64,000 nt of DNA from an uncultured Oscillospiraceae bacterium (lineage in GTDB: Bacteria > Bacillota > Clostridia > Oscillospirales > Acutalibacteraceae), in NCBI GenBank assembly GCA_949293315.1, contig CASFCH010000027.1, positions 52,177 to 116,176 of the forward strand, in the 5' to 3' direction. Shown piece after piece: positions 52,365 through 60,213 of the stretch. The notes under the pieces were generated by a model. It saw only the letters and a list, made by a program, of their open reading frames with translations. It had not been told where the DNA came from and made no database searches. Both the position numbers and the translations under genes were made by a program. Position 1 is the stretch's first letter; every line of letters starts with the position of its first letter.

Positions 52365-53081
52365 TCAATCCTCTATAATCCGGTCGGGCGGGTTTGGCGC
52401 GCCCTTGGCGTAGAGGGCCTTGTGTGCGGCGCGGCGGGCCTTGCGGTTGCGGCCGATCAGCCCGATGCGCTGGAACATGGTGGCAAACGTCCCGATGATG
52501 GTTCCGCAAACGCCGCAGATCACGTCCGTCATGGTGTCCATCAGACCGGCGTTGCTGAACAGGGAGGAGCACTGCATGTTCGTCCCGCCAAAGGTATCCA
52601 CCAGGAATTCGTAGATCTCCCACAGGCAGGCCACGCCCGCACCGGTCATCAGCGCAAAGGCGACGCTCATGAGCACGTCCGGCGGGCGGCTGTCCCGCTG
52701 GAAAACGAAGGTGAGGTCATAGGCAAACCACCCCACCAGCACGCCGGAGATCACGTGCATCACCAGATCATAGGGCCCGATGAAGTTGTAAAATCCGGCG
52801 AACTGCCCGAGCACCGCAGCAAAGACGATGAAGAGATTCAGCGCCGTCTGTGCCTGATATTTGACCTTGCCGATGGGGGCAAAATACCCGAAAAACTGGA
52901 ACATATCCCACAGGTGGGAGAACGCGATGCAGAACATCACCTGCACAAAGGTCATGCCGAACCCCTCCAGCACGAGGGAGGCGATCCCCCACGCCCATAG
53001 GACCGCGCGGGTGGCCCACCAGATCACGCGGTGGAGCACCGGCGGTTTGGTCAGCACGTCATAGAGCTTCATATGTCTCAT
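52365..53081 (-). CDS. YjdF/DUF2238-like membrane protein
   Basis: A 238-residue protein with about six helices. Conserved acidic and His residues within the membrane segments follow the DUF2238/YjdF pattern: YDLVMHVISGVLVG, then WEIYEFLVDTFGGTNMQ and GLMDTMTDVICGVCGTIIG. The ribosome binding site (AAGGAA, nine bases upstream) supports ATG 53081; a second ATG is three codons on. The family has no settled function. Convergent with the GntR unit. Confidence 0.65.
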   Translation of the reverse strand: MRHMKLYDVLTKPPVLHRVIWWATRAVLWAWGIASLVLEGFGMTFVQVMFCIAFSHLWDMFQFFGYFAPIGKVKYQAQTALNLFIVFAAVLGQFAGFYNFIGPYDLVMHVISGVLVGWFAYDLTFVFQRDSRPPDVLMSVAFALMTGAGVACLWEIYEFLVDTFGGTNMQCSSLFSNAGLMDTMTDVICGVCGTIIGTFATMFQRIGLIGRNRKARRAAHKALYAKGAPNPPDRIIED

Positions 53082-53182
53082 GGGAACACGTTCCTTCCGC
53101 TTCAGATCGGGAAAAATACAAAATATGATAAAATGATACCAGAATATCGCGGCCCGGTCAATAGATGCGCCCCGTTTTGGGA

Positions 53183-53212
53183 TTGCACCCGGCGGGCCCT
53201 TTCGTGTATAAT
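53183..53212 (+). promoter_or_regulatory. Sigma-A promoter of rmlB
   Basis: TTGCAC (53183-53188), 18 bp, TATAAT (53207-53212). Gene start ATG 53259. Confidence 0.7.
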
Positions 53213-53258
53213 ACAGTCAGAGAAGGAAACCCGGATTTACGCGGCGGAGGGATGCGGG

Positions 53259-54263
53259 ATGAAAACCTATTTAATCACAGGGGGCGCGGGCTTTATCGGA
53301 TCGAACTTTGTGCGTCTGCTGCTCCGGGAGGAGCCGGGATCGCTGCTGATCGATCTGGACGCGCTCACCTATGCCGGACATCTGGAAAATCTCGGAGGAG
53401 CGATGTCGGATCCCCGGCATGTGTTCATCCACGGAGATGTCTGCGACAGGTCGCTCGTCGCCCGTATATTTGACGAACAGGAGATCGACTGCGTCGTCCA
53501 TTTTGCGGCGGAGAGCTCCGTGGACAGGAGCATCGGCGATCCGGAACGCTTCGTGCGGACCAATGTGCTCGGGACCTCCGTCCTGCTCGACTGCGCCCGT
53601 GCCTCCTGGGAGCGGGACGGCGCCTTCCCGAAGGGGAAAAGGTTCATTCAAATTTCCACGGACGAGGTGTACGGATCTCTGGACGGGGCGGGATATTTTA
53701 CAGAGGAGACGGCGCTGAGCCCGCGCAACCCCTATTCGGCCAGCAAGGCGGCGGCCGACCAGCTCGCGCACGCATATTTTACCACCTATGGCCTGCCGGT
53801 GAATATTACCCGATGCTCCAACAATTACGGACCGTGCCAGCACCCGGAGAAGCTCATCCCCCGGGCGGTGAAAAACGCACTGGAGGGCCGGGAGATCCCC
53901 GTGTACGGGGACGGAATGCAGGTGCGTGACTGGCTGTATGTGGAGGACCACTGCCGGGCGCTCCTGTGCGTGATCCGCCGGGCGGAGCCGGGACGGGTTT
54001 ACAATATCGGCGGCCATCAGGAGCGGCGGAATCTGGAAGTGGTGCGGGCAGTCCTCGCGGGCCTGCGGGCGCGCGGGGCCTGTGACGCCGGGGAGGAACT
54101 GATCCGCCATGTCTCCGATCGGAGAGGGCACGACCGACGCTACGGGATCGATCCCGGGCGGATGGAGCGCGAACTCGGGTGGCGGGCCCGGATCTCCTTT
54201 GAGGCGGGACTTTCCCGCACGCTCGACTGGTATCTGGATCACCGGGAACGCCTGCGCGGCTGA
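53259..54263 (+). CDS. rfbB: dTDP-glucose 4,6-dehydratase
   Basis: A 334-residue short-chain dehydrogenase of the RmlB/RfbB family. Start ATG 53259 with GGAGG eight bases upstream. NAD-binding GGAGFIG is at 8-14, the catalytic STDE loop at about 131-134, and YSASK at 159-163 (Tyr159, Lys163). Sequence NNYGPCQHPEKLIP and GDGMQVRDWLYVEDH are diagnostic of RmlB. It makes dTDP-4-keto-6-deoxyglucose for rhamnose-type sugars. rmlA, rmlC and rmlD are not in the window, so it is an orphan here. Confidence 0.92.
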   Translation: MKTYLITGGAGFIGSNFVRLLLREEPGSLLIDLDALTYAGHLENLGGAMSDPRHVFIHGDVCDRSLVARIFDEQEIDCVVHFAAESSVDRSIGDPERFVRTNVLGTSVLLDCARASWERDGAFPKGKRFIQISTDEVYGSLDGAGYFTEETALSPRNPYSASKAAADQLAHAYFTTYGLPVNITRCSNNYGPCQHPEKLIPRAVKNALEGREIPVYGDGMQVRDWLYVEDHCRALLCVIRRAEPGRVYNIGGHQERRNLEVVRAVLAGLRARGACDAGEELIRHVSDRRGHDRRYGIDPGRMERELGWRARISFEAGLSRTLDWYLDHRERLRG

Positions 54264-54302
54264 CGTGGAGAATCGACCCGGCTGTACGCCGCGGCAGACG
54301 CA

Positions 54303-54328
54303 AAAAAGCACCGGCTGTCCGGTGCTTT
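54303..54328 (-). terminator. Terminator for the M23 peptidase gene
   Basis: AAAGCACCGG (54305-54314), loop CTGT, CCGGTGCTTT (54319-54328). On the minus strand the stem is followed by TTTTTT, ending the M23 gene transcript. The T-run is weak on the plus strand. Confidence 0.75.
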
Positions 54329-54346
54329 AACAGGGGAGAGGGCGGC

Positions 54347-55057
54347 TCAGCCCGCCTTGCCGAGAACCTCGAGCGGATCGGTCAACTCCCCGTTCACCCG
54401 TACCTCGAAATGGAGATGGCTCTCCTCGGACGATTCACACGGGACAACGCCCACCCGGCCGATGACGTCTCCGGACGCGACCTCTTTCCCCTCGGAGACG
54501 GTCGGATCTTTGGCCAATCCGCAGTACCGCGCCACGATGCCGTCCCCGTGGTCGATCTCGATCACGACGCCGTACATCTCATCGGTCTTAACGCTCTTGA
54601 CCGTCCCGGCGGCGATCGCCTTTACTTCCGCATCGGCAGCCCCCTTAAAGTCGATCCCCGCGTGGATGCGCCAATCGTTCATCGTTTTGGAATAGACCAT
54701 CTCCCCGTTGCTGTAATCCATGGAGATCTCCTCCCCCAGCGGCAGCTGATAGCCGCTCTCCGCGGGCTCCTCCTGCTGGGGAGCCTGTGTCTGCGTTTCT
54801 GCCGGGGCCTGTGTCTCCGCACGCGTATCCGGTACGTCCGTGGCGGGCACGTTTGCCTGCTGATCGCCCCAGTTTACATCCGGTTCATTCTGGCCGTCCG
54901 CCACATACGGCGCCTCGGGCTCAGGGTCCGCGTCCAGCCGTACGGCCGTGTAGGCGGATGCGCCCACCGCGAGCAGACAGAAAGCGAGTGCGATATAAAA
55001 ACCTTTGCCGGAGAGAAATTTCTGAATTTTGGAAGACGTTTTTTTGTTCTGCACCAT
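54347..55057 (-). CDS. M23 endopeptidase, SpoIIQ-like
   Basis: A 236-residue membrane-anchored M23 (LytM) peptidase. One helix is at residues 18-40 with a short basic N-terminus, then a Pro/Gln/Glu-rich linker (about 45-100), then the LytM domain. The zinc-site motifs are intact: HAGID (His132, Asp136) and HLHFEV (His214, His216). This arrangement matches SpoIIQ, the forespore partner of SpoIIIAH in engulfment; clostridial SpoIIQ keep the active site that B. subtilis lost. GGAGG precedes ATG 55057. The role in sporulation is inferred from domain layout only. Confidence 0.8.
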   Translation of the reverse strand: MVQNKKTSSKIQKFLSGKGFYIALAFCLLAVGASAYTAVRLDADPEPEAPYVADGQNEPDVNWGDQQANVPATDVPDTRAETQAPAETQTQAPQQEEPAESGYQLPLGEEISMDYSNGEMVYSKTMNDWRIHAGIDFKGAADAEVKAIAAGTVKSVKTDEMYGVVIEIDHGDGIVARYCGLAKDPTVSEGKEVASGDVIGRVGVVPCESSEESHLHFEVRVNGELTDPLEVLGKAG

Positions 55058-55156
55058 GTGTGTACACCTCCGCCATTATATTGGCCGGTTTCATCGGGCA
55101 TTATTCAGAGGCGCTTGCTTTTTTCAAAACGGCGGCATGCCGTGCGAAATTAAACT

Positions 55157-55184
55157 TTGAATCCATAGGGGAATATGGTATAAT
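55157..55184 (+). promoter_or_regulatory. Putative promoter reading into the repeat array
   Basis: TTGAAT (55157-55162), 16 bp, TATAAT (55179-55184). The TATAAT is the left end of repeat unit 1, which makes the array likely to be transcribed rightward. Confidence 0.5.
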
Positions 55185-55241
55185 AACCTCACAGAACAGC
55201 ACCAAATCAAAGATTTGGGCTGTTCTGGAGAACATTGTTGC
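55179..55241 (+). repeat. Hairpin unit 1
   Basis: Left arm TATAATAACCTC, right arm GAGAACATTGTTGC, middle stem CAGAACAG/CTGTTCTG, inner stem CCAAATC/GATTTGG with apical AAA. The outermost pairs are weaker than in the other units, and the left end doubles as a -10 box. Confidence 0.7.
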
Positions 55242-55274
55242 ATACCCGCTCGCACAGATGCGCTCGCGGACGAT

Positions 55275-55340
55275 GTAATAATAACCTCACGGAACACCAA
55301 CAAAATCGAAGATTTTGGGTGTTCCGGAGAACATTGTTAC
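55275..55340 (+). repeat. Hairpin unit 2
   Basis: Left arm GTAATAATAACCTC, right arm GAGAACATTGTTAC, stem CGGAACACC/GGTGTTCCG, inner stem CAAAATC/GATTTTG around a GAA apical loop. Confidence 0.75.
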
Positions 55341-55403
55341 CCAATTCGGGGCTTTCGCCCCATGCGGCTGCGCCGCACCTGTGCTGACGCACAGGTGAAT
55401 TGA
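55341..55403 (+). repeat. Linker B: cloverleaf-like four-way junction
   Basis: CAATTC and GAATTG close a 63-nt domain with three hairpins: GGGGC-TTTC-GCCCC, GCGGC-TGC-GCCGC and CCTGTG/CACAGG. It has almost no sequence similarity to linkers C and D but shares their architecture, which favours selection on structure. Confidence 0.55.
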
Positions 55404-55468
55404 GTTATAATAACCTCACGGAACAGAGCCAAATCGGAGATTTGGACTGTTCCGGAGAACATTGTTAC
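55404..55468 (+). repeat. Hairpin unit 3
   Basis: Left arm GTTATAATAACCTC (contains TATAAT), stem CGGAACAG/CTGTTCCG, inner stem CCAAATC/GATTTGG with a GGA apical loop, right arm GAGAACATTGTTAC. Confidence 0.75.
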
Positions 55469-55533
55469 GCTGGATCAGCCGGGCTGCCGCCCTCACCCGC
55501 CTTGCGGCGGGGCGCTTAAAGCGCCTGATCCGC
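55469..55533 (+). repeat. Linker C: cloverleaf-like four-way junction
   Basis: A 65-nt domain with closing stem GGATCAG/CTGATCC and three hairpins: GGGC-TGCC-GCCC, CCGCC-TTG-CGGCGG and GGCGCT-TAA-AGCGCC. Nearly identical to linker D (four differences in 65 bases). It has a tRNA-like outline but no tRNA T-loop or anticodon features. Confidence 0.6.
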
Positions 55534-55599
55534 GTAATAATAACCTCCCGGAACTCGCAGCGAAGCCGGAGGTTGGGGCGTTCCGGAGAACATTGTTAC
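55534..55599 (+). repeat. Hairpin unit 4
   Basis: Left arm GTAATAATAACCTC, stem CGGAAC/GTTCCG, inner stem AGCC/GGTT around a GGA loop, right arm GAGAACATTGTTAC. The inner part differs from units 1-3 while the pairing and GGA loop are kept. Confidence 0.7.
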
Positions 55600-55664
55600 G
55601 CTGGATCAGCCGGACTGCCGCCCTTACCCGCCTGACGGCGGGGCGCTTAAAGCGCCTGATCCGC
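55600..55664 (+). repeat. Linker D: cloverleaf-like four-way junction
   Basis: The same 65-nt architecture as linker C. Most differences fall in hairpin loops or unpaired joints (TTG to TGA in the second hairpin, TCA to TTA in a joint); one weakens the first hairpin (GGGC to GGAC). Confidence 0.6.
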
Positions 55665-55729
55665 GTAATAATAACCTCACGGGACTCGCAGCGAAGTCGA
55701 AGGTTTGGCGTTTCGGAGAACATTGTTGC
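55665..55729 (+). repeat. Hairpin unit 5
   Basis: Left arm GTAATAATAACCTC, stem CGGGAC/GTTTCG (two G-U pairs keep the stem), right arm GAGAACATTGTTGC. The last copy; fhs has its own promoter 55 bases further on. Confidence 0.7.
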
Positions 55730-55783
55730 ATTCCGCTCGCGGAGATGATATTGTGAACAAAAATGATCGCTGCGGACTGCGGC

Positions 55784-55812
55784 TTGAGCCTGCGGACGGA
55801 CCGTATTATAGT
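55784..55812 (+). promoter_or_regulatory. Sigma-A promoter of fhs
   Basis: TTGAGC (55784-55789), 17 bp, TATAGT (55807-55812), 28 bases before the ATG. It lies after the repeat array, so the array is not in the main fhs transcript unless the upstream promoter reads through. Confidence 0.65.
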
Positions 55813-55840
55813 ATTTTAGCCCAGACGGAGGGTGTTTTAT

Positions 55841-57508
55841 ATGAAATCGGATATTGAGATCGCACGGGAGGCGCAGATGCTCCCGATCAGCCGGATTGCA
55901 GGAGATCTGGGGCTTGAAGATGAGGAGCTCGATCTGTATGGGAAGTATAAGGCCAAGCTCACCGATGCGGCGCTCCGGCGGCTGTCGGCCCGGCCGGACG
56001 GCAAGCTGGTGCTCGTGACGGCGATCAACCCCACGCCCGCAGGCGAGGGGAAGACGACGACGACTGTGGGCCTCGGCGAGGCGATGGCGAAAATCGGGAA
56101 AAAAGCGGTGCTCGCCCTGCGCGAGCCGTCCCTCGGGCCGGTGTTCGGCGTCAAGGGCGGCGCGGCCGGAGGCGGGTACGCACAGGCGGTGCCCATGGAG
56201 GATATCAACCTGCACTTTACCGGGGATATGCACGCCATTACGGCGGCGAATAATCTCCTGTGTGCGCTGCTGGACAACCATCTGCAGCAGGGGAACGCCC
56301 TGCATATCGATCCGCGCCGCGTCCTGTTCAAGCGGTGCCTCGATATGAACGACCGCGCGCTGCGCAATATCGTCATCGGCATGGGCGGCAGGACGAACGG
56401 CGTGGTGCGCGAGGATCACTTTATTATCACCGTGGCCAGCGAGATCATGGCGATTCTGTGTTTGTCTGAGGATATGGAGGATTTAAAACGGCGGCTGGGG
56501 GAGATCCTGGTGGCCTATACATACGATGGAGCGCCCGTCTATGCGCGCGATCTGAAGGCGGTCGGCTCCATGGCCGTCCTGCTCAAGGATGCCCTGAACC
56601 CGAATCTGGTCCAGACGCTCGAGAACACGCCGGTGCTCATGCACGGCGGCCCGTTTGCCAACATCGCACACGGGTGCAACTCCGTGCGCGCCACGCGCGC
56701 GGCGCTCAAGCTGGGGGATTACTGCATCACGGAGGCCGGTTTCGGCTCCGATCTCGGGGCGGAGAAGTTCCTGGATATCAAGTGCCGCCTCGCGGGGCTG
56801 AGCCCGGATGCGATCGTGATCGTCGCCACGCTGCGCGCGCTCAAATACAACGGCGGCGTCCCGAAGGCGGACACCGCAAAGGAGAACGTGGAAGCGCTGA
56901 AAAGGGGATTTGCCAACCTCGGCGCCCACGTGGAGAATATGCGCAAGTACGGCGTCCCCGTAGTGGTGGCGATCAACCGGTTCTTGACCGATACGCCTGC
57001 GGAGCTTCAGGCCCTGGAGGAATACTGTGCCTCCATTGGGGCGGAATATGCGCTCAGCGAGGTCTTTGCAAAGGGCGGCGACGGCGGCGTTGCGCTCGCG
57101 GAGAAGGTTGTGGCGGCGTGTGAACGGCCGAAGGATTTCCGCCTTCTGTATGCGGATACGGATGCCTTTGAGGTCAAGATGGAAAAAATTTCCCGGGAAA
57201 TCTATGGGGCCGACGGTGTCATCTACACCGACGCCGCACGGAAGGAGCTGGCAAATATTCGATCTCTGGGCAGGGACCACCTGCCCGTGTGCGTGGCCAA
57301 GACGCAGTATTCCCTCTCCGATGACGCCGCCAGACTCGGCCGTCCGGAGCACTTTACCATCACCGTGCGGGAGCTGCGCCTGTCCGCCGGCGCGGGATTT
57401 ATTGTGGCGCTGACGGGCAATATCATGACCATGCCCGGCCTGCCGAAGACACCGGCGGCGGAGTCCATCGATATTGACCGTGAGATGAAAATAACGGGAT
57501 TGTTCTGA
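55841..57508 (+). CDS. fhs: Formate-tetrahydrofolate ligase
   Basis: A 555-residue enzyme joining formate to THF with ATP, for one-carbon and purine supply (Wood-Ljungdahl methyl branch in acetogens). Start ATG 55841 (GGAGGG upstream). The P-loop [16 protein letters not shown] is at residues 64-79, and [17 protein letters not shown] and [10 protein letters not shown] near 270-320 are diagnostic. The neighbouring purL is 10 kb away, and no other folate gene is in the window. Confidence 0.97.
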   Translation: MKSDIEIAREAQMLPISRIAGDLGLEDEELDLYGKYKAKLTDAALRRLSARPDGKLVLVTAINPTPAGEGKTTTTVGLGEAMAKIGKKAVLALREPSLGPVFGVKGGAAGGGYAQAVPMEDINLHFTGDMHAITAANNLLCALLDNHLQQGNALHIDPRRVLFKRCLDMNDRALRNIVIGMGGRTNGVVREDHFIITVASEIMAILCLSEDMEDLKRRLGEILVAYTYDGAPVYARDLKAVGSMAVLLKDALNPNLVQTLENTPVLMHGGPFANIAHGCNSVRATRAALKLGDYCITEAGFGSDLGAEKFLDIKCRLAGLSPDAIVIVATLRALKYNGGVPKADTAKENVEALKRGFANLGAHVENMRKYGVPVVVAINRFLTDTPAELQALEEYCASIGAEYALSEVFAKGGDGGVALAEKVVAACERPKDFRLLYADTDAFEVKMEKISREIYGADGVIYTDAARKELANIRSLGRDHLPVCVAKTQYSLSDDAARLGRPEHFTITVRELRLSAGAGFIVALTGNIMTMPGLPKTPAAESIDIDREMKITGLF

Positions 57509-57552
57509 GCATCCCGACGACGATGTAATTGACGAAAAAAGGAGTGCTTGCC

Positions 57553-58389
57553 TTGATCAGACTTGTGGCCATTGATTTGGACGGGACTTTGCTCTCGGCC
57601 GACCATGAGACGATTACGCCCCGGACGCAGCGGGCCCTGCGCATGGCGCAGGAGGCGGGGATTCGCACGGTGATCGCCACGGGCCGAATGTACCGCAATA
57701 TCCCGGATTCCGTGCGCGAAGCGTGTGGGGCGGACTATGCGATCACCTCCAACGGCGCCGCCCTGTGGGATGTGCGCAGCGATGCGATCGTCTATGAAAA
57801 CCCCATCCGATACGCCAAGGCGGGGCAGATCATCGGCCTGCTGAGCCGCGCGCATGTGTATTATGAGCTGTACTATCACGGCGCCTCGTACGCCGACCGC
57901 TCCTGCTACGGTGCGATCAACCGCGACCTGCTCCCCGACTGGTATGAAAAGCGCATCCGCGTCCATTCTCAGCCGGTGGACAGCGCACTGAGCTTTGTCG
58001 TAGTGGAGAAGCGGGACGTGGAAAAGTTCAATATCCCGTTTCTAAAAGAGGACACGTACCGCAGGCTTTGGGATGAGATTGCCGCCCTCGGCGGGGTCAC
58101 GGTCGTCTCCTCCCTGGGGAACAATATCGAGGTCAACGCCGCCGGCGCGGATAAGGGGGACGCCCTGATGCGCCTGTGCAATCAACTGGGGCTTGACCGC
58201 ACGCAGGTCCTCGCCATCGGGGACAGCGGCAACGATGTCCAGATGCTCGGCTATGCGGGCGTTTCCGTCGCGATGGGGAATGCCACCGCCCATGTCAAGA
58301 CGCTGGCCGATTATATCTGCCCCTCCAACGAGGAGGACGGTGTGGCCGCCGTTCTGGAGGGGCTGGCGGAAAAGTACCGGCAGGCCTGA
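57553..58389 (+). CDS. Cof-type HAD-IIB phosphatase
   Basis: A 278-residue HAD phosphatase. Start TTG 57553, chosen because AAAAGGAG lies eight bases upstream and the protein then begins MIRLVAIDLDGTLL like its family. Motif I is DLDGT (Asp8, Asp10), motif II ATGR, motif III the Lys in NAAGADKGDAL, and motif IV GDSGNDVQML, with a Cof-type cap between. It probably hydrolyses sugar phosphates or nucleotides. It is 45 bases beyond fhs and may share its transcript. Confidence 0.9.
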   Translation: MIRLVAIDLDGTLLSADHETITPRTQRALRMAQEAGIRTVIATGRMYRNIPDSVREACGADYAITSNGAALWDVRSDAIVYENPIRYAKAGQIIGLLSRAHVYYELYYHGASYADRSCYGAINRDLLPDWYEKRIRVHSQPVDSALSFVVVEKRDVEKFNIPFLKEDTYRRLWDEIAALGGVTVVSSLGNNIEVNAAGADKGDALMRLCNQLGLDRTQVLAIGDSGNDVQMLGYAGVSVAMGNATAHVKTLADYICPSNEEDGVAAVLEGLAEKYRQA

Positions 58390-58453
58390 CCGGCCCCGCC
58401 GGAAATTTGACGCAGGCGAATGGACCCGGCGGAAAAAAGATTTGAATTTTTCC

Positions 58454-58482
58454 TTTACTTTAGTGCGGTAATATGATAAAAT
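58454..58482 (+). promoter_or_regulatory. Promoter of the amino-acid importer operon
   Basis: TTTACT (58454-58459), 17 bp, TAAAAT (58477-58482). It precedes the SBP gene at 58549. Confidence 0.55.
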
Positions 58483-58548
58483 AGCGGTGTATCAGGACCG
58501 GCGCTGCCGGCCGCACCATTATGGGAAGAATAGATAGGAGCAAATTTT

Positions 58549-59343
58549 ATGAAAAAGAGAATTTTGGCACTCGCCGCCGTCGCGGCGCTCGCGCTGTCCG
58601 TGTTTGCACTGGGGGCGTGCTCGAATCAGGGGAATTCCGAAGATCCGGACAATGTTCTGGTTGTGGGCATCGACCCCGGCCAGCCGCCCATGGGCTATAC
58701 CGATACCGCCACGGGCGAATATGTAGGCTTTGATATCGATCTGGCCAAGGAGACGGCAAAGCGTCTGGGCATGGAGGTCCAGTTCCAGGCGATCGACTGG
58801 AATCAGAAGGATTCCGAGCTCAAGGCCGGGACGATCGACTGTGTGTGGAACGGCTTTACGATGGAGGGGCGCGAGGATCAGTTCACCTGGACCGAGCCCT
58901 ACATGCAGAACGAGCAGGTGTTCGTCGTCAAGGAGGGCTCCGATATTAAGACCCGTGAGGATCTCGCCGGGAAGACGCTCGCCTACCAGCGCGATTCCAG
59001 CGCCTCCACGGCACTGGAGGGAGCGCCCGACTTTGTGGCCACGCTTGGCAGTGTCACGGAGACCGACACCAACCTGAACGCGCTGATGGAGGTGGAGACC
59101 GGTTCCGCGGATGCGGCGCTGCTTGACTCCACTATGGCTGAGTACAACATTACAAAACAGGGCGGCAAGTTCGTCATCCTTGAGGAACCGTTCTCTGCAG
59201 AGCACTATGGGGTCGGCTTTAATCTGGGGAATACCGAACTGCGCGATAAAGTTCAGGGCGCGCTCGATGCGATGGTGGCCGACGGCACCTTTGCCAAAAT
59301 CTCCAACGAATGGTTTGGCCGCGACGTCAGCATCAAGGACTAA
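58549..59343 (+). CDS. Polar amino-acid ABC transporter substrate-binding lipoprotein
   Basis: A 264-residue family 3 solute-binding protein, lipoprotein signal with lipobox L-G-A-C (Cys24). The mature part opens with LVVGIDPGQPPMGYTDTATGEYVGFDIDLAKETAKRL, typical of glutamine/cystine binders. It feeds the permease and ATPase that follow. The exact amino acid is not set by sequence. Confidence 0.9.
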   Translation: MKKRILALAAVAALALSVFALGACSNQGNSEDPDNVLVVGIDPGQPPMGYTDTATGEYVGFDIDLAKETAKRLGMEVQFQAIDWNQKDSELKAGTIDCVWNGFTMEGREDQFTWTEPYMQNEQVFVVKEGSDIKTREDLAGKTLAYQRDSSASTALEGAPDFVATLGSVTETDTNLNALMEVETGSADAALLDSTMAEYNITKQGGKFVILEEPFSAEHYGVGFNLGNTELRDKVQGALDAMVADGTFAKISNEWFGRDVSIKD

Positions 59344-59454
59344 AGGGCGCAGCGGACTTATACAGGGATATTCGACGGGGCGGGGGCGCGGAAGGCGCGT
59401 CCGCTCCGCTTGTGTCTGTTTCAAAGAATTTGCAATCACGGACGGTGAGATGAG

Positions 59455-60213
59455 ATGACTGAAATGATGCTGCTGGCGGCCGAGCGGGCGCCGATCGATT
59501 ACATGGCTGTTTTCAGGCAGCTTGTGGGCAGCATGGGGACCATGCTCCAGATTTTTTTCCTGACGCTGCTCTTCGCCATGCCGCTGGGCATCCTCATTGT
59601 ACTCGGGCGAATGTCCAAAAACGTTTTGGCGCGCGGCCTTTTTAAGCTGTACATATCCGTCATGCGCGGGACTCCGCTCATGCTCCAGCTGATTGTGGTC
59701 TATTTTGGGCCGTATTACCTCTTTGGGATCGAGCTGAGCTCCTCCTACCGGATGCCGGCGGCCATCATCGCCTTTACGCTCAACTACGCCGCCTATTTTG
59801 CGGAGATCTACCGCGGCGGGATCGAGGCGGTGCCGCAGGGCCAGCGGGAGGCCGGGCAGCTGCTGGGCTATTCCAGGGTGCAGATCTTTTTCCGCATCGT
59901 GCTGCCGCAGGTGATCCGCAATGTGCTGCCCAGCGTGACCAATGAGATTATCACGCTGGTCAAGGACACGTCGCTGGCGTACTCCATCTCCATCATGGAG
60001 ATGTTCACCAAGGCGAAGAATCTGATGACCAGCGAATCGTCTCTGGTGCCGCTCATCATGGCGGGCGCGTTTTACTACGTGATGAATCTGATCATCGCCT
60101 TTGTGATGGGGCGGGCGGAAAAGGCCATGAGCTACTATGACCGGAAGGAGGAAAAGGAGCATGGAGCAAAGGCAAAATCCAAGCTCTTCCGCATCGGAAA
60201 GCGCTCTGCTTGA
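59455..60213 (+). CDS. Polar amino-acid ABC transporter permease
   Basis: A 252-residue permease of the HisM/GlnP type with about five helices. The EAA-like loop is [34 protein letters not shown]. It has a charged C-terminal tail. The ATPase gene begins 53 bases inside its end, so the two are translated together. The ~110 bases before it (59344-59454) contain no separate gene. Confidence 0.9.
   Translation: MTEMMLLAAERAPIDYMAVFRQLVGSMGTMLQIFFLTLLFAMPLGILIVLGRMSKNVLARGLFKLYISVMRGTPLMLQLIVVYFGPYYLFGIELSSSYRMPAAIIAFTLNYAAYFAEIYRGGIEAVPQGQREAGQLLGYSRVQIFFRIVLPQVIRNVLPSVTNEIITLVKDTSLAYSISIMEMFTKAKNLMTSESSLVPLIMAGAFYYVMNLIIAFVMGRAEKAMSYYDRKEEKEHGAKAKSKLFRIGKRSA

Larger units (their letters stand above)
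55179..55729 (+). repeat. Array of five structured hairpin units at ~130 bp period
   Basis: Five related units begin at 55179, 55275, 55404, 55534 and 55665 (spacings 96, 129, 130, 131). Each unit is 63-66 nt and starts near TAATAACCTC and ends near GAGAACATTGTT. Each folds into one long hairpin with terminal pairs GTAA/TTAC, an AAC/AAC internal loop, CTC/GAG, then CGGAACA/TGTTCCG, and an apical loop of GGA, GAA or AAA. Stems covary: unit 1 has CAGAACAG/CTGTTCTG where units 2-3 have CGGAACA/TGTTCCG; unit 2 has AAAATC/GATTTT where units 1 and 3 have CAAATC/GATTTG. No protein is encoded. The four linkers are listed separately. It lies 80-650 bp upstream of fhs. Confidence 0.75.

Noticed and set aside
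55469..55533. tRNA gene (cloverleaf shape)
   Set aside because: No T-loop TTCRANNC, no D-loop GG and no anticodon arm of 7 loop bases; the hairpin loops are 3-4 nt.
55179..55729. CRISPR array
   Set aside because: Units are 63-66 nt, differ from each other, and the gaps are themselves repeated and structured (C and D nearly identical). CRISPR repeats are shorter and identical with unique spacers, and no cas gene is present.
55179..55729. Integron attC cassette array
   Set aside because: attC sites need RYYYAAC and GTTRRRY end boxes; the unit ends (TAATAAC..., ...TTGTTAC) do not match. No cassette genes or integrase lie between.
55730..55840. THF riboswitch before fhs
   Set aside because: The conserved THF-riboswitch core was not found; the leader after the fhs promoter is only about 28 nt.
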